Assembly: GCF_002811475.1 (NCBI RefSeq) | Contig: NZ_NPDL01000008.1 | Span: 62,001-126,000, forward strand | Origin: Leptospira hartskeerlii | GTDB lineage: Bacteria > Spirochaetota > Leptospiria > Leptospirales > Leptospiraceae | Direction of reading: 5' to 3' | DNA: 64,000 nucleotides | Part shown: piece by piece, positions 8,212-17,616 of the stretch | Position numbering within the stretch: the stretch's first letter is position 1 | Layout: every line of letters begins with the position of its first letter | The notes under the pieces: generated by a model | What the model saw: the letters and a program-made list of their open reading frames with translations, nothing else | Told to the model about the DNA's origin: nothing | Database searches by the model: none | Made by a program: the position numbers and the translations under genes

Positions 8212-8853
8212 ATGAAATTAGAAACTTCCGGGTCCAGAAGACAGGACAATAAAACAAAAAATAGGAACGCGATCTTAAACGCAGCCAGAAGGGTTTTCGC
8301 GACGATCGGATTCGAAGCATGCTCCACAAGGGAAATTATCCGAGAAAGTGGTCTCGCTCAAGGCACATTCTATAATTATTATAAAGATAAAGAATCCGTA
8401 ATGCAGGATATTGCGGATGAATTAGCGGAAGGTATCAGAAAAGGGATTAGAGAAGCCAGAGCGAAAGCGGAAACTCCTTTGGCTTTCTTAAGTGACGCTT
8501 ACTTTGCGGTCTTTCATGTGATGATGCAAGATAGAATTCACTTGGATCTATTGACCAGGAACAGGGATATCATTCGAGGTTATCTTTTCCAAGGCGGTTC
8601 CATGACTTACATCTTGGAAGAATTGGATAGCGACTTGAAAAGAATGGTGGAGTTAGGAGGTTTTCCAGCGCACCCAATCCGGATCACTTCAGTAATGATG
8701 GTGGCAGCCGGCTTCGAAGCAATGGTACTTTTGGCAAAAGAAGACGGCTACAATCTCAGAAAATTATCCGATTATCTAGGCCTTCTTTTCCAAGGAGGGA
8801 TTACTAATGTTTCGAGGGTAATCCAGGAAGATAGGGAGTTGCAGGGAGGTTAA
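8212..8853 (+). CDS. TetR-family transcriptional regulator
   Basis: 213 residues. The N-terminal helix-turn-helix is typical: RNAILNAARRVFATIGFEA, then STREIIRESGLAQGTFYNYY with the diagnostic GTFYNYYKDKE recognition end. The C-terminal ligand domain (about 75–213) contains hydrophobic helices and is not specific to a known inducer. It starts two bases after the flavoprotein, so it is the third gene of that operon and probably controls it and itself in response to a lipid or other hydrophobic compound; the ligand is inference. Confidence 0.9.
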   Translation: MKLETSGSRRQDNKTKNRNAILNAARRVFATIGFEACSTREIIRESGLAQGTFYNYYKDKESVMQDIADELAEGIRKGIREARAKAETPLAFLSDAYFAVFHVMMQDRIHLDLLTRNRDIIRGYLFQGGSMTYILEELDSDLKRMVELGGFPAHPIRITSVMMVAAGFEAMVLLAKEDGYNLRKLSDYLGLLFQGGITNVSRVIQEDRELQGG

Positions 8854-8858
8854 GCCGT

Positions 8859-9305
8859 TCAACTCCCGCTATTCGAACTTTTGCCAATATTCTTATCGAG
8901 AAACATATCGTTCGGGCTTAAACGGCAAGTTCGATTGGTCATGTATGTAGTAAAAGAATCATAATCCAATGCAACTCCTAAAAATTGGATCACTTGAGCG
9001 CAATTGTCTACGTCCTTCTTTTTATAATATTTGGATTCATCTAAATTAAAGACTGCCTCGTCTATAAAGGAAGCCAATATAACTTGTGTAGCCACAAAAG
9101 AATCCAACTGCGATCCTGTATAACCTTGATCAGTAAAATAAGCGTTTGCTGTCAAATAGTCTCCAATTTTTGCTGCGGCTAACAATTTATTCTTAGCAAC
9201 GTCTCCCTTATAAGCATCAGTTAATCCTAATGTATCTACTGCGACACAGTTCGCGATAGAAAGAATAATCAGCATTGTCATACAGATTCGTTTCATTGTT
9301 TTCAT
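8859..9305 (-). CDS. Short leptospiral lipoprotein (CVAVDT family)
   Basis: 148 residues. The signal peptide ends in the lipobox LSIANC, so the mature protein starts with a lipidated Cys and CVAVDTLGLTDAYKG. From memory this start, and the later ESKYYKKKDVDNC segment, match a family of small Leptospira lipoproteins (TIGR04452-like); I could not verify it. Four further cysteines in the mature part may pair. The function is unknown. The gene follows the RHS partner gene on the same strand. The alternative start nine bases downstream (MKRIC) is possible. Confidence 0.8.
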   Translation of the reverse strand: MKTMKRICMTMLIILSIANCVAVDTLGLTDAYKGDVAKNKLLAAAKIGDYLTANAYFTDQGYTGSQLDSFVATQVILASFIDEAVFNLDESKYYKKKDVDNCAQVIQFLGVALDYDSFTTYMTNRTCRLSPNDMFLDKNIGKSSNSGS

Positions 9306-9339
9306 TTACCTTTGTTGATTTAAGTTTATTGTTTTTGAT

Positions 9340-9987
9340 TTATTTTACAAACTCGCAACCTGGCTTATCCATCTGCAAAGGAGAAGACTCTATAGAGAAT
9401 AAAATTCGATCTCCCTTGGTATATTTTATGTACTTATTAGGATCGATTTTTTCTTCCGTTAAAGTTTCAGGATTTCTAAAATGAATGCGAGCGGATTGAC
9501 CAGGTTGCAGCTCGACAAATTTCGTCATACTCCCGCTGCCAATATTCGAACGATTGCGATTATAGCTAAATATTGAATAGTTATACTTTCCAACAGGAAC
9601 AGGTATGTAATATTCACAACCTGAAATATAATTGAATCTAGGATCAGATTTAACAATAGGAGGTAAACTTTCCCAATTTGAATAAAACTTTTTCCAATAC
9701 CATTCTTCAGGTTGTAAACTACGGTTTGGCAACCAATCGTTCTCTAAAAAAATCGTAAGATAATAAGTCTTTTTATCTCTTTCCGAAACAAAGAGACCGG
9801 GTGGAAAATATTGAGATTCAGGTCCAAGATCTGGAAAATTAAATCTCAAGTAAGTGCTATCAAAACTTTCTATATCCCAATAATTATAATTTGGACCAAT
9901 CGGACCGCAGAACGAGCCACTTGCAAAACTCCATATAATTAGGAAGCGAATGAGCATTCGTTCATAATGAAAACCTAAACTACCCAT
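9340..9987 (-). CDS. Exported protein coupled to the RHS gene, candidate partner or immunity protein
   Basis: 215 residues, not recognised. The start ATG at 9985–9987 overlaps the RHS stop (TAATG) and is preceded by GGGGGAAG, so translation is coupled to the giant upstream gene; an internal ATG at 9957 would also give a clean signal peptide (LIRFLIIWSFASGSFCGP). The mature protein is rich in Tyr, Trp, Phe and Pro (NYNYWDIESFDSTYLRF, EEWYWKKFYSNWESLP), suggesting a beta fold. Position right after an RHS toxin-like gene is where immunity proteins sit, but an exported immunity protein would imply a periplasmic target. The same frame stays open upstream to 10257 inside the RHS gene; that part is a shadow. 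Confidence 0.75.
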   Translation of the reverse strand: MGSLGFHYERMLIRFLIIWSFASGSFCGPIGPNYNYWDIESFDSTYLRFNFPDLGPESQYFPPGLFVSERDKKTYYLTIFLENDWLPNRSLQPEEWYWKKFYSNWESLPPIVKSDPRFNYISGCEYYIPVPVGKYNYSIFSYNRNRSNIGSGSMTKFVELQPGQSARIHFRNPETLTEEKIDPNKYIKYTKGDRILFSIESSPLQMDKPGCEFVK

Positions 9988-12900
9988 TAGAGACTTCCCC
10001 CGCAAGCCCCATGAATAGCTCCACCGGCTGTATAGATTGTACTTAAATATTTTATTCCCGTGTAATAGGAAATCGTATCTAATACGATACTTCTCCAGTC
10101 CCCGGTGATTGCACTTTTGGTTGTGCCTGCCATACCGATCCAATACAATGCATCTGCACTGAGAACTTGAGAAATAGCAGGTATTCCCAGAGCAGGTAAT
10201 CCTGCGTAACCCGCAAATGCGCCAACCGCAGCTACCTGTCCAGCTACGGAATAACAAGCAGCGATCCGAGCATTCTTCTCATCCCAATGTATATTATTAA
10301 AACTTGATTTAGAATATCCACCTGCTATATATCCTTGTAGAGTGAAAGGAGATAGTGTAGCACCTGCGAGCCCTAATCCAACCCCAAGCCCTGTGGATGC
10401 AAGAATAGGGATAATAGCACTCACAAGTAGAGCAGTTCCGACTGCAACGGCAAGGGCTGTAATTACCAAAACGGACGCGACCGCCAATGCTCCAAGAGCG
10501 ACAAGCACTGCGGCTCCTGCAGCGGAGGCTGCCGAAGCTGAAACCAAAGAAGCAGCTGCAATCCCTGTAGCAGCAGCCACAGTTGCAACAGTAAATCCTA
10601 ATGTAACTGCAGCTGCACCGGCCAAAGCTGCCGCTCCGATAGTAGCTCCTGCCAAAGTAGTTGCAGAAATCGATCCTATAGAGGAGGCACCTAAACCTAA
10701 TCCCATTAAACCTACTGAATTCATTGCGAGGATCGTAGCTACGGCACTTGCCCCCATCCCTGCTCCTAACGCCAATGCAAGCCCGGTAGCAGCTGCAGTT
10801 GCCACACCCATAGAAGCCACAGCCCCCGCTCCCAAAGCAGTTCCGATTACTCCCATCGGGTTCAATGCCATGGCAATACCTGCACCCGCATCGCTCCAAC
10901 GCTGAGAACTTACGTAAAGTGCATTACTGAAGAATGTACTTAAGGAAAGATTAAAGTTCAAGAATCCGAGTCCGTTCCTTTCCAAGAAACTACTCAAGAT
11001 ACTGTTACCGCTTGGATCCGTGTATCTGATAGGATTTCCTTCGGTATACATGTACAGGTCCATTCCCATTGGTCTTGTTGTATCCATGACCGAGTCTGCC
11101 TGCAAAAATCTCCCGATAAGAGGATCGTAATATCTTGCTTTGAAATAATAGAGACCTGTTTCTTTATCTTCTTCTTGTCCGTTGTATTTATAACGGAACA
11201 CGTCCGGTCCGGAGGAATCGTTTCTTTGGATCTCTCCATATGGTTTATAAGAAATATGTGATGCTCCTCCCTGATCTCCGCCGGCAATCCGGTTTCCATT
11301 TCCGTCCGTTGCCATCGTGATGGAACCTAAATGATCAGGATGAAGGAATAAGAAACCACCTACAGGAAGTCCTGCTCCAGAGCCAGATCCTCCGGGTTCG
11401 TAAGGACTACTCACATTCGGAGTATTTGAATCGAATTGAGGAGGGACTAACCAAGGCGGATTTCCATTACCGCCAGGCATTAGAACGGAACAGTTTGAAA
11501 AAGAAACGATCAATACAGGAGAAGTGAACTTTAATACAGATCTCCAAAGTCCTTCTTTAAAAGAAAGAAGTCCGAATCCTAACCCTAATAGGATCGTTAT
11601 ATACAAAAATCCTAAATTAGTTCCGGGAACTAAGAATAGATATTTAATTCCTCGGATAGAATTATCTTTTGCCACCCAGGCTAATGTCTTCCAAGTAGTT
11701 TCTAATCCGTATATTCCGGAAGAAATACTTTCTCCTTGGTAACTTACAAGTACAGCATCCGTTCTGGTCCATTGTGCCACCAGATCTCCTGAGTTTCCTC
11801 GGAAGTATAATGTATGTTGAGTTGATTTTCCGGGAGAGATCGAAACCTCATACAATCCTCCTAAGCTGATTATCTTACTAGAATCGCTGGATCTAGTTTT
11901 TCGGATCCTGGTTCCTGAAAAATCGTAATCGAATCGAATGCTATCCTGGTCTTCAGTTTGGATCTCTTTTAATTTCTGGAAAGGATTGTAATGAAAACTT
12001 TCTCCGTTCCTGGAGATGATATTCCCGGAACCATCATACGAATATTGATAAGAATTATTTTGCCCCGTTACCTTTGTGACCGCATTCTTATGAGAAGGAT
12101 TTTCATAAGAATAGAATAAATTTCCTTTTTGAAGTAATTTTCCGGAATCTGAATATGTATATTCTTCAGTCCCGTAAACTCCGGAAGCTGACACTAACCT
12201 ATTGACTGAATCGTATTGAAAATTTTGAGTTCTAACCGGGTTCTTTTTATCCAAAATAGAAAGATAATTTCCGAACTGATCGTAATTATATTCGATACTT
12301 TGGTAAATTTCAGTATCTTTAACCGAAACAAACCGACTAGGCCTACGCTTTATTAAATCATAATATATGTCCGTTCTAACACCGTTCCCCAATTGTCTTT
12401 GGATCTTAAGCTCTCCATCCTCTAAGATAGGGCCTTGGTATTGAACAATAGGAAAATCAGAACCGCTTCCGTCCCCGGGAGTTAAAGTGATCCCGGAAAG
12501 AAATCCCGCTTCGGAATATAAATTTTTTGCGATACTTCCATCGGGATAGATAGTCTCTTCTATCTGGTTTTGTTGATTATATTTTTTACGGATTACAAAC
12601 TCTAGATCTTCCTCCGGTAATTTTTTTACGATTAGGTTCTGGTTCCCCTTTAGATCATATCCAAACTCCGTAGTTCCGAGCGGATCCGTAACCTTGGTCA
12701 ATCTTCCGATCCCGTTCTCTTTTTCAGGATCATCATATTCATATGTATAATATATCGGCCCGGTTTCGGGAGAATCTCCTTTGACCTGAGAAACTCTGCC
12801 TAAGCTATCGTAAATGTATTGGATATTAGAACCGTTTTGATATTTCTGCTTAGATAATTTTCCTGAATTAGGATCGTATTCATATTCTATCTTGCCTGAA

Positions 12901-15900
12901 TCAGGATTGATAACCTTGGTCTTTCTTCCCCCAAAGTCCGTCTCTATCGATGTGGTCCCACTTTCAGGATCTATAATCTCAGAAATCCTTCCTGCGGTAT
13001 CATATGAATAATGTGTGGTCTTTCCTTGCTGCGTAGAAGAAATTACCTGACCGAGTGTATTTTTCTCTTCAACGGTTTCCTTAATTAGATTTCCGTTAAG
13101 AAGTTCCCTGGTTTTGGAGATCAAACCTGTAGTTTCAGATTCGATTACAGTGCCATCGTTTCTTTCACTTTTAGTTTGGTTCCCTTCCTGATCATATGTA
13201 TAATCCGTCCAGGAAAAAGGATTGGATCCTTCCAGGTATGGGTCGATTTTTCTGATTACCTGGCCTTCCAAATTCCGACGAGTCTCCTCGACCAGAACGG
13301 TTCCGTTTACCAGGCTACTTCTTCTTTTAGAGACTTTGGTAATATTATTACTCAAATCTTCCTGCCAAGTCTCTCCATTACTTCTGCGGAAGATTTTTCG
13401 GACAAGCTGATTCTCTAGGTCCCCGGTGTTTTCATATTCGATTTTTTCGGACCAGTCGCTTTCCCCCGGTAGATAACTTTTTGACGGCCTTCCTTGAGAA
13501 TCGTATTCCGTTCTGGAAATTCCCCCGTTTTCGTCAGTGCTGGATAATTCTAAACCGTTCGAAAGATCGTAGGATTTTAAGGCGACCTGACCCAATCCAT
13601 TGGTCATCTTAAGGGGAAATTTATGTAGAATATTATCATATTCTATAGTGATCAAATTGCCGTTAGACTCTTTTACAAGGCTCGGATTCCCATATGAGTC
13701 GTAAGACTGAATTGCCTCAGTTTTCCAAACGCCGGGGTTCATCTCTTCCTTCACCGCAGATATTTGAAAATTAGAATATTCTATTACTCTATGTGAGACT
13801 AACTCTCCATTCTTCAAAACTTGAATATCTATAGGTTTTCCGAGTACACCCTCATTCCAATCATTCAGATAGGAGACATTTTCACTGGCCGTGGCACCAT
13901 TGATACTCGTATCTTTTTGGACAATATTCCCGTAACTATCATAAGTTTTAGTTACTGTAGAAGATTGAAACAATTGTCCTCCACGATATACATTCTCTAA
14001 ACTATCCGTTTCTAAGATCTGTATTCCACCGTTCGAGGAGAAAGATTTTTGGAAGTTCTTGCAAGATTCCGAAAGTTTGATCCCATTTCTTGATCTTACT
14101 TGAGCTGTAGGAATTCCAACAGACTCTAAAAAAGAAGAATCATATTTCGTTTCCGTAATAGAGCTGGAGATCGTATTTTTCTCCTCTATCTTCTGGAACC
14201 CCAAATATCCGGAATTTCTAAACCCACCTCTATAAAATCTAGAGTAGAAATACTTATACGAATTTTCCCCAAAGACCGAGGAACCTGCCTTCTGAGAGAG
14301 TTTAACTGTGAGAAAATCAGGAAATACTAAAGGAAAAATTTCAGGATGACTTGGATCATATAAACTCAGACCATTTGCAGTCGGGTGATCTTTAGAAAGA
14401 GAATATTCCAACTGGACACTTACATTTCCGTCGGAAACATAAGAACCGTTTTCGATCTTAGTCAAAATCCCTGCAGGAACTTCGGAACGAAATCTCAAAA
14501 GATGTAATTCTAAATTGGACTCGTAAGGAAACTGACGATAGCCGACTGTATTCACAAATGGAATACTGGAAGCCACTGAATACTGCAGAGGTCTTTTATC
14601 TCCATTCAACCCTAACAGCTCAGGCTTACCATCCTCATTGATATCCAAGGGTAAAAGATATCCTCCAGTCACCCAGGATTCGTCCCCGTCAGCGGAATAA
14701 AACAGATTTCCATCGGAGTCCGTTTTAGAATATGAGACAATCAACTTAGATTCTGAAGAATCATATCGAACAAAGTCGGATCTTCCGTCGCCATTTAGAT
14801 CGATGAATTCTTTTCTATTCCTCCAATTAAAATAGGCATTATCCGAGGAACTTCCGGAGATGTTTGTAGAAGGAAGATAATCTTTCAGATCTATGGAAAT
14901 TTCATAATATGTAATATTTGTAATGTTTACAGAAAAATTCCGAATAGTTACGGTTTGAGGAAGAGAATCCGAATCCTCATTGTCAGGTTCTTCCGTGGTG
15001 CTCACGTTTGCTCTGAGAATATCAGGAACTCCGTCTCCGTTCAAATCCTGCGTAAAATCCTGATTCCAATACAAAGAAAAACCGGGAAGATAATCGGAAG
15101 CGGAAGTATCGTAAACCTCTATCGTAAAATACGGATTTGAAAGATCAGAATAATTATAAGTAACCTTATCTCTGATCCCATCCCCGGTAAGATCAATTTC
15201 AACATATACCTGGCTGGAAGAGGAGGAGTTTTGTTTTTGTTTGGAAGGAAAAGCACCATTCACACTTACCGTTTGAAATGCAGCGCCTCCATTCGTTCTA
15301 AACTTTCTTCCATCAAATGGATAATAATGAATGATTCCTTGGCTTGTAGCTCCTGAAAAAAATGCAAAATCAGGATAACCATCTCCATTTAGATCTGAAA
15401 TGAATTGGTCTCCATCATTTCCGAAAGATGATCTGGAAATTTCGGTTTCCTCCAATTCGATCAAATTTCCATTCTTAAAATCGTAGAATGTTAAGATCAA
15501 TCTTGGATCGGAGGTCCCGCTGATCCTTAACAAATCAGGGATCCCGTTTTTATCCATGTCCACAAGTCCTTGGAAAGAACTTCCTGGATCTGTAATATTC
15601 AATAATTGTGATTTTTGGAAACCCGAACCTGTAGAAAGATATATTTGGATTTTGGTGGAAGTTTTTGCCTGTAAAAAATCAGTCTTACCATCACCATTCA
15701 CGTCCGCCAAAAAATGCGATGGTTTGCTTTGTTGTAAATTTTCTGCAATCAGTTCGGAATATTCTACCGAGCTTAGATCCGGACCGTAATACACGATACC
15801 CTTGGCACCGTTCGATTTCAGAACTAAGAAATCCGTTTTACCATCTCCGTTAAAATCTCCGGGAAAAATCCTTCCCTCAGTGGTGACTCCGATCGGATTT

Positions 15901-17180
15901 CCTTTCGGCTCTCCGCTCACTGAGATCGGATCTAAGTTTTCAGTATCCCAAGAAGAAAGCTTAGAAACAGAAAATCTTTGGCTGTCCATATTTCCCAAAA
16001 CGCGGACCATTTCAGGACTTCCGTCTCCATCAACATCCGCAGGAACTGCAAAAGACATTTCCACTCCGTTTGTGCAAATATCCTGATAATTCTCTATTCC
16101 AATCTGGCAAAGAGAAGGAGCGCTGTATTTACTTGCAACTATACAACCCCAGTCTGCAGTACAGGCGCAGAATGCAGCAGTAGTCTCGCAGGCGGACTTT
16201 ACACTCGGATCGGAAGCTCTATAAGAATTTTGGAATGTTTTTCCGGAAGATTGGACATATTGGGCCTGATTGGACCGACTCGAATAAGAAAAAACGATTG
16301 GTTTATAATTTTTGCGATGAAAAGAAGAAAGAAACGTCTCTCCACCTACAATATCATAATCAAATTCGTAGACTTCGCTTAAATTTTCCGAACCTGAAGG
16401 ATCTTTTGCATATACTTCAACTTTTTCTAATCTTTTCTTGCGAGAAAGTGATTTGGTCAGAGAGAAAATTTTCTCTCCGAATCTTTCAGAGTGATCCTCA
16501 TAGATAAAAAGTATCCTGGCATTTCCTCTGGCATATATGATCTCTTTTGGTAAAACATCTGCAGATTGTAAATTTTCAGGATCGTATACAATATCATAAC
16601 CATTTCCGAATCTATCCCTTACCTTATCCAAATAAAATGCGATAGGCACTCCATCGCTATCTAATCTGGAATTTGAACCTCCGGAAAAATTTTTGCCGTA
16701 TTCATAAATAATCCCGTTTTTATCTCGGACCTTCCAAACGGAACCATCGAATTCAGCTTTGGAAAAACTTTCAAACTTGAACTTATAATTCCCATTTGTA
16801 TCGAAAATCATCTCACCAAATTGAGAAGATGTGTATCCATCAGAAGATACAAAATGAACTCCCAAGTTTGGATTCTTTGAGATCTGAGGAAATCCACCCA
16901 AGGACCAACCTTTCCCTAAGATCCCTGAACCCGAACCGGAATATTGTATATTGATCGCAGGAACTATATCGCCGGTTCCTGGAGGAACTTGGATAGAAAG
17001 TGAAAACCCCGGTTTACCGTAAGAATTTACGCTAACGTCCGGAAATGGAAGAGGGATCTCGGTCTCTAATCCGAAGAATGTGGAGAAGAAGGAGTAAATC
17101 GGGCGCAGGGGATTCCAGGCTAAAAGCAGGATTGCACTACAAAATATAAGAATTACATAATATCTTCCGGTCTTAAACAT
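9987..17180 (-). CDS. Giant SpvB/FG-GAP/RHS-repeat surface or toxin protein
   Basis: 2397 residues, the largest gene here. Order: N-terminal hydrophobic anchor or signal (about 7–24); an SpvB/TcaC-like N-terminal domain (about 45–300, GKGWSLGGFPQISK); nine FG-GAP/VCBS calcium-loop repeats of the form DxNGDGxxD (near residues 380, 443, 497, 542, 597, 667, 717, 797 and 850); a long YD/RHS repeat region (about 1100–1830); a hydrophobic insertion (about 1840–1900) ending VLIVSFSNC, which resembles a lipoprotein signal; the RHS core HPDHLGS and RFLQADSV to DPSG (about residue 2057); then a 340-residue variable tail. The tail is an Ala/Gly-rich hydrophobic stretch (about 2100–2280), resembling a glycine-zipper or pore-forming region, followed by about 100 residues of mixed sequence. 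RHS proteins encapsulate and release C-terminal toxins. The exact function here is unknown. Confidence 0.9.
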   Translation of the reverse strand: MFKTGRYYVILIFCSAILLLAWNPLRPIYSFFSTFFGLETEIPLPFPDVSVNSYGKPGFSLSIQVPPGTGDIVPAINIQYSGSGSGILGKGWSLGGFPQISKNPNLGVHFVSSDGYTSSQFGEMIFDTNGNYKFKFESFSKAEFDGSVWKVRDKNGIIYEYGKNFSGGSNSRLDSDGVPIAFYLDKVRDRFGNGYDIVYDPENLQSADVLPKEIIYARGNARILFIYEDHSERFGEKIFSLTKSLSRKKRLEKVEVYAKDPSGSENLSEVYEFDYDIVGGETFLSSFHRKNYKPIVFSYSSRSNQAQYVQSSGKTFQNSYRASDPSVKSACETTAAFCACTADWGCIVASKYSAPSLCQIGIENYQDICTNGVEMSFAVPADVDGDGSPEMVRVLGNMDSQRFSVSKLSSWDTENLDPISVSGEPKGNPIGVTTEGRIFPGDFNGDGKTDFLVLKSNGAKGIVYYGPDLSSVEYSELIAENLQQSKPSHFLADVNGDGKTDFLQAKTSTKIQIYLSTGSGFQKSQLLNITDPGSSFQGLVDMDKNGIPDLLRISGTSDPRLILTFYDFKNGNLIELEETEISRSSFGNDGDQFISDLNGDGYPDFAFFSGATSQGIIHYYPFDGRKFRTNGGAAFQTVSVNGAFPSKQKQNSSSSSQVYVEIDLTGDGIRDKVTYNYSDLSNPYFTIEVYDTSASDYLPGFSLYWNQDFTQDLNGDGVPDILRANVSTTEEPDNEDSDSLPQTVTIRNFSVNITNITYYEISIDLKDYLPSTNISGSSSDNAYFNWRNRKEFIDLNGDGRSDFVRYDSSESKLIVSYSKTDSDGNLFYSADGDESWVTGGYLLPLDINEDGKPELLGLNGDKRPLQYSVASSIPFVNTVGYRQFPYESNLELHLLRFRSEVPAGILTKIENGSYVSDGNVSVQLEYSLSKDHPTANGLSLYDPSHPEIFPLVFPDFLTVKLSQKAGSSVFGENSYKYFYSRFYRGGFRNSGYLGFQKIEEKNTISSSITETKYDSSFLESVGIPTAQVRSRNGIKLSESCKNFQKSFSSNGGIQILETDSLENVYRGGQLFQSSTVTKTYDSYGNIVQKDTSINGATASENVSYLNDWNEGVLGKPIDIQVLKNGELVSHRVIEYSNFQISAVKEEMNPGVWKTEAIQSYDSYGNPSLVKESNGNLITIEYDNILHKFPLKMTNGLGQVALKSYDLSNGLELSSTDENGGISRTEYDSQGRPSKSYLPGESDWSEKIEYENTGDLENQLVRKIFRRSNGETWQEDLSNNITKVSKRRSSLVNGTVLVEETRRNLEGQVIRKIDPYLEGSNPFSWTDYTYDQEGNQTKSERNDGTVIESETTGLISKTRELLNGNLIKETVEEKNTLGQVISSTQQGKTTHYSYDTAGRISEIIDPESGTTSIETDFGGRKTKVINPDSGKIEYEYDPNSGKLSKQKYQNGSNIQYIYDSLGRVSQVKGDSPETGPIYYTYEYDDPEKENGIGRLTKVTDPLGTTEFGYDLKGNQNLIVKKLPEEDLEFVIRKKYNQQNQIEETIYPDGSIAKNLYSEAGFLSGITLTPGDGSGSDFPIVQYQGPILEDGELKIQRQLGNGVRTDIYYDLIKRRPSRFVSVKDTEIYQSIEYNYDQFGNYLSILDKKNPVRTQNFQYDSVNRLVSASGVYGTEEYTYSDSGKLLQKGNLFYSYENPSHKNAVTKVTGQNNSYQYSYDGSGNIISRNGESFHYNPFQKLKEIQTEDQDSIRFDYDFSGTRIRKTRSSDSSKIISLGGLYEVSISPGKSTQHTLYFRGNSGDLVAQWTRTDAVLVSYQGESISSGIYGLETTWKTLAWVAKDNSIRGIKYLFLVPGTNLGFLYITILLGLGFGLLSFKEGLWRSVLKFTSPVLIVSFSNCSVLMPGGNGNPPWLVPPQFDSNTPNVSSPYEPGGSGSGAGLPVGGFLFLHPDHLGSITMATDGNGNRIAGGDQGGASHISYKPYGEIQRNDSSGPDVFRYKYNGQEEDKETGLYYFKARYYDPLIGRFLQADSVMDTTRPMGMDLYMYTEGNPIRYTDPSGNSILSSFLERNGLGFLNFNLSLSTFFSNALYVSSQRWSDAGAGIAMALNPMGVIGTALGAGAVASMGVATAAATGLALALGAGMGASAVATILAMNSVGLMGLGLGASSIGSISATTLAGATIGAAALAGAAAVTLGFTVATVAAATGIAAASLVSASAASAAGAAVLVALGALAVASVLVITALAVAVGTALLVSAIIPILASTGLGVGLGLAGATLSPFTLQGYIAGGYSKSSFNNIHWDEKNARIAACYSVAGQVAAVGAFAGYAGLPALGIPAISQVLSADALYWIGMAGTTKSAITGDWRSIVLDTISYYTGIKYLSTIYTAGGAIHGACGGSL

Positions 17181-17616
17181 TAGCTTGCCAAATCCTTCTG
17201 TAAATTTTCCGGATTTTTTTCCGGAAGGAATTAGCCGAGCTGTGAGCGATTCACCTAAAGGTGATTTTTATATCTAAGAGCACTTACACGTTTAAAATTT
17301 CCAATGTCAAACATAAATATCCCATTTTAGGATATTAAAGTCACAATATTCACATTCTTTTTTCAAATATCCTGAATTTGGATTCACGTTATTTGTATAT
17401 TTTGGAATCCGGAATCCAGATTCCGCAAGAATTCTATCATTTAAAGAAAAATAAAAGATCACCAAAGGAACATACAATATTTAAAATATACTAAATTGGG
17501 ATATTTTAATCGAATTCAAAATAATTTTCTTTCTTTTTACTCTAAGAAGTCACATCCCATCCATATAAGGCTCGGTCCTAATCTCTATTTCGACCTTCCT
17601 CATTTGAAATCTATTT
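17181..17616. promoter_or_regulatory. Shared 436-base AT-rich control region between divergent RHS gene and envelope operon
   Basis: No convincing ORF. It holds three exact copies of AAATATCC (17315–17322, 17365–17372, and reversed as GGATATTT at 17499–17506) and a near copy (17330–17337). The first copy and the near copy form the perfect inverted repeat AATATCC–7–GGATATT at 17316–17336. There is also a GGAATCC tandem pair (17404–17417) whose second unit forms a palindrome with GATTCC at 17419–17424. These look like operator boxes for one regulator acting on both sides. No distinct -35/-10 pair could be fixed. Confidence 0.5.

Noticed and set aside
9988..10257. The upstream part of the long frame containing the RHS partner gene
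   Set aside because: It lies wholly inside the RHS gene in another frame and is rich in Cys/Arg/Ser as shadow frames are; the coupled ATG at 9987 explains the real gene.
10342..10905. A 187-codon plus-strand frame rich in Ala/Pro/Thr
   Set aside because: It is the mirror of the Ala/Gly-rich tail of the RHS gene; low-complexity GC-rich codons keep the opposite frame open. No ribosome-binding site or domain.
14955..16507. Several plus-strand frames antisense to the FG-GAP region
   Set aside because: They are shadows of the repeated DxNGDG-coding DNA, without start signals or family features.
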